Source: Phoenix dactylifera
Lineage: Eukaryota > Streptophyta > Magnoliopsida > Arecales > Arecaceae
DNA: 64,000 nucleotides
Assembly (NCBI RefSeq): GCF_009389715.1
Contig: NC_052394.1
Location: forward strand, 20,710,899-20,774,898
Direction: 5' to 3'
The translations under genes and the position numbers were made by a program. The notes under the pieces are model-generated. The model ran no database searches. It was not told where the DNA came from and was given only the letters and a program-made list of their open reading frames with translations. The first letter of the stretch is position 1. Each line of letters starts with the position of its first letter. Shown piece after piece: positions 26,301-36,000 of this stretch.

Positions 26301-27508
26301 CTGGAGGGGCAACACAATGGCTCTAGCAATCCTTCTGCAATGTTATATTGCAAGTATAACATCTAAAAGGAAAAAAAAAATCAATAGTTAAAACAGGAAC
26401 ATATGTTTATATTAAGGACACTGCATTTCTAGAGTGGTTCATATATCTTAATAAGGCCATAAGACATTCTGAGAGTTAAACATTTCCTCTTATACATTGT
26501 GCCAGTCCATCTTATGTGAACTGTCCAAATAGCAAGTTTGTGAAACGATTCAAATAAGTGAAGCAATGAGAAACTCAAAATGCTACAATTTTTGTCTGTG
26601 AGATACTGAAACAAAATTTCCAGGTCTTTTGAATGGAAACTATTTGAGAGACTGGGACCATAAGCAGATGTCTTGTTAAAATTTTAAAATTACCAGGAAT
26701 TTCAAATTACAGCCTGGCAAGTAGCCTTTTAAATGTGCATGTTCCAAGAATTTGTGAGAAATTTATTAACTGAACCTGTAAATGCCCGAAAGTTTTTCCT
26801 AGAGAGAAAAAAATTTGAATAGTCCAAATATCTTCCATTATCCAAAATGTAAGGCTTCTCTGTAATTCAGTTTCTCTGTTAATTTTACCTGATTGCATGG
26901 ATTTTAGATTCTGATTTGTGTCAAATTTGGCGGTATTTGCAGTTAAAGAAGCCGAGCAACTGGATTGGGCACCACGTCTGAGGATAGCCATGGGAATAGT
27001 GTACTGTTTAGAGTACATGCACCAGCTTAACCCTCCTGTAGTTCTTAGAAATTTGAACTCATCATCTATATATCTGACTGAAGATTATGCGGCCAAGATT
27101 TCGGAACTCGGGTTCTCTGATCAGGAAAAAGAACATGAGTCAGTATCTGTTGGCTCAGATCAAGAAAGCATTGTTTATAAGTTTGGGATAATACTGCTGG
27201 AAATAATTTCTGGGAGGCTTCCATTCTCCAAGGATGATGGCTTGCTTGTGCTCTGGGCTTCAGGTTATCTTACTGGGAAAAGACCCCTTAAGGACATGGT
27301 TGATCCAACCCTTCGATCAGTCCATGAGGAAGATATCGGTGCACTGTGTGAGGTGATACGGTCCTGCATAAATCCAGAGCCGAAGGAGAGACCAACAATG
27401 GCGGAGGTTGCCAGCCGGATGAGACTAATTACAGCAATGCCACCAGATGAAGCAACTCCAAAACTATCCCCATTGTGGTGGGCTGCGCTCGAAGTTGTAC
27501 GTTCATAG
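17362..27508 (+). CDS. LRR receptor-like pseudokinase, MALE DISCOVERER/MRH1 family (nine exons)
   Basis: My splice model uses exons 17362-17455, 17567-17702, 20491-20562, 23798-23941, 24035-24154, 25314-25711, 25789-25976, 26066-26198 and 26943-27508. Lengths total 1851 nt, giving 616 residues with all phases matching. A signal peptide (FLLWLALLH) leads into an LRRNT domain (RDLLRFKERVEVDPYGAL, DPCSWFGVVCS). A few leucine-rich repeats follow (NLKDLCLKGKL, NNSFSGIIPREIGEL). Then come a proline-rich linker (VVPPSPPPPHKAPSPAP), a membrane span near residues 271-296, and a kinase-like domain ending in PLWWAALEV, the family's C-terminal signature. Catalytic residues are lost: the VAIK lysine reads IAVT, HRD reads LRN, and DFG reads ELG, so it is a pseudokinase, as in relatives. 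Those relatives act at the plasma membrane in pollen-tube attraction (MDIS1/2) and root-hair growth (MRH1). Introns carry an hAT-like element and a SINE-like element. Confidence 0.93.
21815..23206. mobile_element. hAT-like DNA transposon in intron 3 of the receptor gene
   Basis: A perfect 8-bp direct repeat GTTGTTAT flanks the segment (21807-21814 and 23207-23214), the duplication size made by hAT transposases. The ends are imperfect inverted repeats: CAAAGTCCGCCGAACC on the left, and TAAGGTCGGCCGAACC when the right end is read in reverse complement (13 of 16 identical). On the minus strand, 22318-22064 reads an 84-residue tail with QLETSYGLNFAAGLFGWAPS and AVWLEGWVDVPPDY. This resembles the Gly/Tyr/Pro-rich C-terminal tails seen on plant BED/hAT-type proteins, though I recall that likeness only loosely. 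No DDE or dimerisation domain remains, so it is a non-autonomous deletion derivative. Confidence 0.65.
25093..25268 (+). mobile_element. SINE-like element, second family, in intron 5 of the receptor gene
   Basis: The stretch AACTGGGGCTTGCCCTAGTGG, then TTAGCAACTAG, GGCTGGATTCTT and TCTGGACCCAAGTAATTA, aligns with the copy at 62979-63136. The B-box region is decayed. It ends in a long CT-rich tract and six A residues only 45 bp before the exon 6 acceptor at 25313, so its pyrimidine tract could contribute to that splice site. Confidence 0.55.
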
Positions 27509-29170
27509 GCTAGCTAGAGAAGAAGTAGATGATAGTTAATCAGAATTTCCTTTTTGTTTTCTTATTATATCATCTTAGTTTTTTATACCTCGGCATCAGC
27601 TGCTTGTATATAATCCTTGGATTTGATTAAAGATGTACAGTCGAGATAGCAATCAGCTTTGGTTTGTTCTGCTTTATGAGATATGCAGAAAGCTCAGAAA
27701 TCGTATAATATATGGAGACCTTCTATGAAGAAATTATAAAAATATATGAAGCATTGGTATGTGTTTAGCTTCTGTCCGTTCATTTCATACTGGAGTTTTT
27801 GATCAGTTTCACCTTTGTCGCATAACTCCTTATTTGCAGTTATTTTAGTTGATTGCAAACATAAATCATCATCCGAATGTGGACGGTCATGGAATAGGTC
27901 GTAACATCAGCTCAACCAAGGTGAATACAAATTAACTGGGTCTCTGCGTCACCAAGCCTCTCTCTGTTGTTGTGTTCATGAGCGGCATGCTTACACTACC
28001 AAAACCATCAGAATTTTATATGCAATGTCTTATCCATACGTTCAGGTTCCTTGCATCAATCATCGTGGAAGGAACTCATCCAATCCGAAAACACATCAAT
28101 CCAATCCGTGGAAGGAACTCATAAATCATCGTGGAAGGAACTCATCAAAATTTTATATGCAATGTCTTATCAACCACTCCATCGAATCCGAAAACAATCC
28201 AAAAAACGCCACCTTCTTTCCCAGAAAATAGTGGAAGGAACTCATCCAGCATCACATCAATCATCGTGGTGCATGTTCGAAATGCATACGACATGCAGTT
28301 GTAAGACAGTGGAGAAATATATTTCTTGTTAATTTTATTGATGGTAAGGAAGAGAGCACAAGAGAACACACGGATGCAGGCATGAAGTAACAAACTCTAG
28401 TGTTCCTGCGAGGAGATACGATATCTGCCTTGTTCCAAGAGCAAGCCTGGGAGAGATTGGAGCCCTACTTCTGCGGGGATCTCGCCAGCCTCATAGATTT
28501 GACGCTGCTGCTTGTATGGTTGGTGGATTTGGGAGATTTATCCGTTCCCAACCTCACGGTCGTTCGAGGATCAGCATGAATAGTTATGGCATCGAAATCT
28601 ACCATGTTTCTCCGCATGAGATTCTGGAGCAGGTGAATGCAGCCACAGGGGACGTTCGCACCTACTCTGTATCTCCGTAATAATTCCGGCGGGACGCCGG
28701 CTGTTTTGGCCGTCCGTTCCCGTTCAACTAGAACGGGGGTGGGATTCTCCCAAATCTATGAGGCATGGGAAGAAGAGGAAAGAGTAAATAAAGAAAATAA
28801 GAAAAGAAAGGAAAGAAGAGGAAGAGGAAAGATAGGAAGGAAGGGAAAAAAGGAAGATTAAAAAAAAGGAGAAAATAAAGGAAAAAAAAGAGAAAAAGGA
28901 AAGAAGAAAGAAAGAAAGGGATAAGTGAAAAGAAGAAAGTAAAGAAAGAAGGGTAGAAGAAAAGCCAAAAAATGAAAATCAAAAAAAAAGGGAAGAAAGG
29001 GAAGGGGGGAAGAAGAGAAAGGGCAAAAAGAAAGGCTTTTCAGATTTAAAGGCTATGAAAGGCTATTTAGGAATAGATGGTAAAAGGGAAACCCTTCATG
29101 TATATCAAAAAAGGAAGCTCTTAAAAGGAATTTCCTCAAATATTTGCATACGTATTGTCCCTAGCAGAGC
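27509..29170. other. Intergenic region with repeats and a polypurine tract
   Basis: The first few hundred bases are presumably the 3' untranslated region of the receptor gene. At about 28020-28270 the words TTTTATATGCAATGTCTTATC and GTGGAAGGAACTCATC recur two to four times, a small internal duplication. From 28757 to about 29030 the plus strand is almost entirely A and G. No gene is recognised. Confidence 0.5.
28757..29030 (+). repeat. Polypurine (A/G) tract of about 270 bp
   Basis: Almost every base on the plus strand is A or G, in irregular GAAAG/GGAAGA units without a fixed period. The opposite strand gives meaningless F/L/S-rich frames. Such tracts can adopt triplex structures. No function is implied. 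Confidence 0.8.
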
Positions 29171-29187
29171 GCAAAAGTTTTGGCTTA

Positions 29188-29574
29188 AACCACCAAGGTA
29201 GTAGCCCAGTTGGAACGGAGCGTTTGCTTCCAACCAAGTGGTTCCAGGTTCGAAATGCGTGGGCGTCGATTAAATTCGGGGACCGGATGCTCCATGCCTA
29301 GACACGGGGTCTGGAAGCGCTACTGGTCGGCTGGTAGCCTGGGTGGTGCCAGGTGTGACGTACTCACACGGAGGGTCGGGTCGGGTAACTGAGCCGGCCC
29401 ACGGATGGGGAGGGTATGAGTAAAATAGGTCGGGGTGCCCAACACACGACTCGGTCTACCCGCATCGAACATTCTCCTGGCGGGGTGGGGGCCCAGTGGT
29501 CGGGGCTGCTACGCGGGGGTGGGCTTGTCCCTTCCTCCCCCCTTCTCCTTTTTTTTCAGCAAAAAAAAAAAAAA
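29188..29574 (+). mobile_element. tRNA-derived SINE, family 1, copy B (perfect 15-bp duplication)
   Basis: A perfect 15-bp target-site duplication AAAAGTTTTGGCTTA lies at 29173-29187 and 29575-29589. The head has a canonical A box TAGCCCAGTTGG at 29202-29213 and a B box GGTTCGAAATG at 29247-29257, with tRNA-like spacing. The body matches copies A and C. The element ends with a CCTTTTTTTTCAGC tract and a run of about 18 A residues, part of which belongs to the duplication. This is the longest of the three copies. Confidence 0.95.
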
Positions 29575-29744
29575 AAAAGTTTTGGCTTACCATGCCGAGA
29601 AAAAGAAAAAGTAACAAAAGCTGAACCCATTTAAGCATATGTAAGACATACACAATTGTGCATAGGAACTGGCCTCTATGGGTGGGGACCAGACATAAGA
29701 GCTAGATGTAAAATGGCAGGCAAATAAAGGACAGGATGTTGTTC

Positions 29745-31914
29745 TTTTTTTTCATTTGATGAAGAGGGAGGTGAAGCCACCTCATTTTTATTAAAAAAAT
29801 AAAGTTTACATAAATTATTTATAAAAAAAATACAAAAAAAATAAAATAAAAAGTTTTTACAAAAGGTAGTAACCTATAAGTAAACCTATTAAACTATTCA
29901 ACAAGCTTAACAATTTGATAAGTATTTTGAAGGATCTCTTTATCTTCAATGTGCAACTATAGAAGCTCTGTATCCTAATGTCAGTCAGCCTTTTTCTAAA
30001 AAAATAAATCGTCTCTCAACGTGCGACGCCAATTCTCTAAGATTATTCCTAAGTTTGAGATGAGGGTCAATCAGCTTCTCTGAACACAGATGCTTCTAAC
30101 TGAAGAAGGTTGATAAAATTTTCAGCAAAACACAATAGATAGAACTTGATTTTTTTTAAAAAAAATCTGAACATTTTGCTCTTTCCATATTTTCCAACAG
30201 ACAACGGCAATCGACTGATCCACAGCTTTCTCATTGGTTGTTGAAATTTTTCATTTCTCCATTTGGTCTATAGATCATTAATGCTGGTAGGCCTTCCTCT
30301 CGGATTTAGTTGTACTTTAATTGCTGTCCATAAACTACAAACAAATGGGCGCCTAATTAGTAGATGGAAGATCGTTTCATTTTTTTTCCATATAGCACAC
30401 ATCTATCACTAGCGTGCCATCCTTTCTTAGCAATAATATCTCCTATATGCAATCGATTTCTGAGCGCAAACCATATAAAAATTCTCACTTTTTCTGGTAA
30501 AGCCGCCTTCCACAGGCTCTTATAAAAAGGACAACGAAGGCCACCATTATTAAAAAATTTGTAGTAAGAGTTTGCTGTAAAATAACCTCTTTGTGAGAGT
30601 TTCCACATGGGGACATCGCCAATTCGAGATGGTCTTACATTAGAGAGAGCTTTTTTGAGGGTATATAGTTGATCTATCTGTTGTCTTGTAAGGCGTCCAC
30701 TTACTTTAACTTTCCAAGAGAGTGCTCTCTACGACCACTGCGAGGCAACTATGCAGTCCTGTTTTACTATATTAGCATAGAGCTCAGTAAACAAAGAGAA
30801 GAGCTTCAAGGACCCCAGCCAGCTATCCTCCCAAAAGCAAATGTACGTGCCATTTTTCAATTTAAATGATAGACAGATCCAAAAGGCTTCAAGATATTTG
30901 CTGATGTCTTTCTAAATAAGGGATAGGCTTATGAGGGTTTTTCTAATCCTCATCCCAAATTTCTTTATCTGATAGTAAGCTCTTTGAATAAGCTTCCACC
31001 AAGAAGAGTCATTGCCCTGCAAGAACTTCTAGGCCAATTTTGCAAGAAATGCTTGGTTCATTTGTTCCATATTTTTTATCCCCAGCCCTTCTTGTAACTT
31101 AGACCTACACACGAAATCCTAATTCACCAAGTAATGGAACCCACTAACTTTGTCCATTCCTTTCCAAAGGAATGCACGACACATCTGGTCAATCCTGTTA
31201 AGAACCCATTTTGATAATCTAAACACCGACATATAGTAAGAAGCTAGAGCTGACATCACACTATTAATAAGGGTAAGCCTACCCCCCAACGAGAGAAATC
31301 TTTCTTTCCAAGTAGCCAATCTCCTATTGATTTTCTCTAACAATGGAAGCCAACTTTGTCTTGTAAGTCTCTTATCAAATAGTGACAGGCCCAAAAAAGT
31401 AAAAGGTAGGGCACCTTTTTTGCAATTCATCAAAGTAGCCATTACATCAGATTTCTCTTCATGCATATTAAGGCCAACAATGGAGCTTTTATGGAAATTT
31501 ATTTTCAACTGTGATGCCCCTTCAAAGGCTAGGAGAATGGCTTTCGTTGCTACAATACTTTCTTTTTTGCGGCACAGAGCAGTAGAGTATCATCAGCAAA
31601 TTCAAGGTTTTTAATGTTGTGAAAGACATCAATTTCTCTAATTCCTTTAACTAGCCCTATCGATCCTCCCTGCTTAAGAAGCCTCGCCAAAACATCAGCA
31701 GCCAAGAAAAACAGGAAAGGAGATAAGGGGTCACCTTGTCGAAGACCTTTGCGACATTTGATCCAATTTTCTAGTTTACCATTCATAAGGAGAGCTACTA
31801 CAGCTGAAGATAGTAAGCAACGAAACCAATGGGTGAAGGTCTTCGGAAAACCTCTTGCTTGAAGAGCTTCTACCAAAAAATCCCAGTTTAAACTATCAAA
31901 CTATCCAATGGGTG
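29745..31914 (-). mobile_element. 5'-truncated L1-type LINE with 18-bp target-site duplication
   Basis: A perfect 18-bp direct repeat AAGGACAGGATGTTGTTC bounds the element (29727-29744 and 31915-31932). On the minus strand it begins inside the reverse transcriptase at FDSLNWDFL and continues through GLRQGDPLSPFLFFLAADVL and LEFADDTLLL (the YADD-box equivalent). Further on are the thumb region (FLGLSLFDKRLTRQSWLPLL), the zf-RVT region (LPEKVRIFIWFALRNRLHIG) and an A-run that appears as eight T at 29745-29752. The 5' half, including ORF1 and the endonuclease, is missing, as is usual for LINE insertions. Coding continuity is broken by stops and frameshifts, so it is a decayed copy. Confidence 0.93.
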
Positions 31915-31932
31915 AAGGACAGGATGTTGTTC

Positions 31933-32640
31933 AACAAAATAAAGTTGGCTTTTCGTACCCAAAAAAAGACTGGCTAATGTCTTCGTGGACAGCCAACTTT
32001 GGAACTCCAGAGGCACAATTGAGCCGAACGCTGCATATATACAACTTCATATGACTCTACGCTACCTTCGCTTGAACAATCTCTCCCTATCTTTCCCCTA
32101 TCTTCTGAGAGGTGCAATCTTTCCCCATCTCTCTCTGAAGAGGCACAACACAGGAAGCTTAACAAGTCCTGAGTGCTATACCATCAATGTTTTTAGATGC
32201 TGAACTTCTGATATTGTGGAGTCGAATAGTATTCCTATACATAACACAAATTTCTACAACTCAAATGATGCATGTCAAAATTTAGAATGTCAGACAAAAT
32301 CAGGTCATGAGTGACCTGCTTCTGAAAAGGGGAAAAACTTATTAGGCCTGTTGCTCATTTTGTTTAAATAAATCGGCCTCCTCATGGCTTTTTATCAATC
32401 TAAAAGTTCTGGACTAATTCATTTTAATATTTTAAAGAGATGCGATAATATAATGCCGATTGCTTCAGTGAAAGAAAGTTTTGAGTAATTTAGTCAAGAA
32501 CGAACTTAGGAACTCCAAATCCATCCAAACAAGTCACTAGTATTCCAGTCATACTAAAGATGCAATGCAAGCTTAAGTAAAAAAGTTTTACAACTTTTCT
32601 CAAAAAAATTGTTTTGCAGCAGATTAGAGAAAAAGACTAT
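31933..32640. other. Intergenic gap between LINE and BMF3-like gene
   Basis: No gene, RNA or repeat is recognised in this AT-rich stretch. It may include the 3' end of the BMF3-like transcript. Confidence 0.5.
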
Positions 32641-32647
32641 CAAAATT

Positions 32648-32983
32648 TCAACAGAAGTCTGGGTCTATGGTCCTTTCAAAGGGGCCAATTTGAACATGTC
32701 TGACATTCATCTTTCTTGCGTCTGCAATGACTGAGGTCTGCATGCCACTTAAATGATCACTTCTCTCTTTCAGATCTTCAATATCTAATGCTTCATCGGT
32801 TTCTTGGGTGACCTCCAATAAGGCCATGCACCAGACATGACAACATCAAGATGTTCGAATACCATTATAGTTTTCATCAAATATGGGAACTACTATCATG
32901 AAATCTTCATCACACAAGATTGTCGCGGGGAAAAAGACTGATGCAACTCCACCAATCACACAGCAATCTTTTACAGGATAAGA
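32648..32983 (-). other. Unexplained coding-like segment just downstream of the BMF3-like stop
   Basis: On the minus strand one frame, interrupted by a single TGA at 32848-32846, reads DCCVIGGVASVFFPATIL, CDEDFMIVVPIFDENYNGI, stop, and then a 59-residue frame from ATG 32827 (MALLEVTQETDEALDIEDLK through VRHVQIGPFERTIDPDFC). The composition and codon use look like protein. The piece ILCDEDF resembles the ILADDD motifs repeated in the neighbouring gene. It lies in a different frame from the 33007 stop. It could be further 3' exons of that gene, an alternative ending or a relic. Confidence 0.4.
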
Positions 32984-33006
32984 TTACTTGTTCTTCATCT
33001 ATGATC

Positions 33007-36000
33007 TTAGAAGTCCAATGGTTTTCCGAACATTTCATTTATCTCATCCATAGCCTCCTTGGTAAAAATGGTTGGCTCAAATAAATCACACTCCTTACCA
33101 AAGTTAGAGGAAATGCTTGTCGAACCTTTTCCTTTTGACTCTTCTAAATCATCATCTGCCAATATAGAGAAGCCATGATTGGCTGGTTTCTGATTTAATG
33201 ACACATTACCTTGCTTCTTTTTCGGTTTCTCACCCCTGACAAAATTTATTGGCTTTCCAAACATGCTGTTAATCTCGTCCATAGCCTCCTTCAGGTTGAT
33301 AGTGGGATCAACCAGACCATGGTGGCATGCATTTTCTACTTCAGGTTCACCAAGAACAGTTGATCCAACAAATCTTCTAATCACCGTGTCTTCTTTTAGT
33401 CCTGAGCTGATCATATTGAGATTATCACAACTGCCAAAATTTAGACGATCTGGATTTAAGAAGACCGATGCATTTAGAGATAGAGCAGGTTGCTCTGACT
33501 CTTCCAAATACCTATTGTTCCCTTCATCATTTTTATCATCACATTCATCATCATCATCATCATCATCATCAGCCAATATTTTGAATGCTCCAAAGAATGG
33601 TTTCTGTAGCTCTGCCTTCATTGATTTTTTTGATGTATCTGAACTAAAGGGTTTGTGATGCTTACGAGTCTGCAGGTTGGGTGGTTTCTTAGCACAATTC
33701 TGGTCACGTTTTGGGTTCTGATGACATAGGTCTGGCCCATCTTCGGAGCTTTCATCAATGTACACCTCAAATTCACTGCTTTGCTGGTTTACTTTTGGTG
33801 TACTTCGATGTGATCTCTTAACAACTGGCTCTGGTTCCAGGGGCTCCCGAAACATACTGCTTATGGCATTCATAGCTTCCTTCATGTTGATTGTGGGATC
33901 CACTAAACCATGATGACAGGCATCTTCTGCATAAGACTTGCCAACAATAGCCGAATCTACAAACTTCACCACAACTGTTTCATCACTACAAAATGGAGTT
34001 TGCCGATCCGAATCTGCAGTATTTCCTTGGTACTCAGGGATACTTTTGACATTTGTTGACACTGGGAATTCATCTTTAAAATTTGTAAAACCTGTACAAT
34101 TGGAGCTTCCTTCCATCAGATTAATGTTCTCAACTAATTCGTGATGATCTGCAGGGTTAGTGTTGGAAAGAGACTGCTGAGATGTTCTGTCTGGAATAAC
34201 CATGTGATAGTTGCTTGGAGTCAAATCCCTAATTTCTTCAGTCCCTATAAATGAGCAATCCTCAGTCTCAGTGACAAACTTCTCCATTATAAGTGACATT
34301 CATAGTGCATGAAACGAGTAAAATCGGAATGCTTAAACTCATGAAGACACAATTGCTGGACTGACATGGCATATTACACGAACCTTTTTGTTCACTAATA
34401 TTACTACCTTGATGAATATATTTAGAAGTTGGTCTCCCTTTGTTGGTGACAGCTTCCTGCAGCTGCAATACATTTGTAAGTAGCTAATAAAAGCAAAAGT
34501 AAACTAAAACCCATGATGCAAAAGGAGTAATACTTTAGCTTTCCGTTTCTTGTACAGCATCAAGCGATGAAGAAATTTTTCATAAGATTTCTGTAACTCA
34601 CCAACTGGCTCTGCAAGGCTATTCAATAGTTTAGTGTGAACATAAAATCTAACAGTATCACAGAGTGAATATAAAATATAACAGTATCATAGATATAACT
34701 CTTCAGTCCGATAGAACTATCAAAATAAATGAACATGGTGCTCAATAAAGCGAACACCATAGGAATAACTTTCTTGGGCTGATCTTGATATCGGCCCACC
34801 ACCCGGCTGAGTCCAGCCCCTGGGCTGACTCCTCCAATTTACTACTCTTATGTGTTTCTTTAGTTTTCCTTCTTTGGAGTTTAACTCAGGTAAGTTTTTC
34901 CATACGTTTCATTTCTTTTTTGAAAAAGCCAATAAAACAGTGAAAACCAAACACATTGTAAAGGGAAAAAGATCCAGCCAGTGAAGCCAATAAGTGAGCG
35001 TTCATCATCCAATATGAACATTACAAACTGAAGCAAATCATTGGTTTTGGGGTACATGTTTGATACATCAATTAAAGGACCTAAAGTTCTTGCAGGAGAT
35101 GATCGAAAAGTAGCTTGTAGGTAATGTCTGGATGTCATGACATGAGTGCTTTATTCACTTGATTCTTCTTCAGCTAGACAAGTCCTTGGCAGAAAGTAGA
35201 TGTTTGACATCTTGAATGGACTTTATATGATAATGACACACAAATTACACAATCCATGGTTAAAATCTTTCAAACTGTTTGCCAGACAGTTGCATATTCG
35301 CAGCTTGCTAACAATTGAACCCCATGAGTTTCCTCATGTATCATCAAAACCTTAGAATTGCCCAGTTAGAGCTTAACAAGATGAACCAGAAATCAGATTA
35401 TCAATGGCTTGCCTTGCTAAATTATTATTTCTGCAGCACCTTCTACTCTTTCTTCTAAAGCCTCTGGGTCTGAACATCATGACCAACAGAAATAGAATTT
35501 CAAGGGACCACTGGCTCATCTACCAGAGCTCAAAATGTATTTGGGATGTTTCTTGATAAATCCTCCCCTGGATCTCAGGCTATTTTTTCAACTAAATTAC
35601 ATTTAAGCAACCAACCACTGAAGACTTCAATTTTGAGTTGGTCTTGAGTGATGAACTCACATCAATAAAACTCTGTATTAGATTATTTATAGTAAGTAAT
35701 TGCAACATGTCAGGAAAGCAGGAAAAGAAAATAAAAGTCCTATGTAGTTTCTATATCTAAAATTGGAGCTATAGGCTGAGAATTGATAAAGTATGCCTCG
35801 TTCCATGATAAATTCATATTTCTTTAGCTCTTTGACTAGTTTTAGCATAAGGAGTCTCCCTTTCATTGTGTCATTGGTCCCCTCCTTTTCTTACACCTCA
35901 TATCTACTATTGGATTTGATTCTTGAGAGCAAAGATTGGATATCACTAGGCCTTGTTGTTTGTAGATCCATCTACAATATTAAGACTCACTCAAACAGCT

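Noticed and set aside
28728-28982. An F/L/S-rich 84-residue minus frame resembling a membrane protein
   Set aside because: It is the translation of the polypurine tract's complement.
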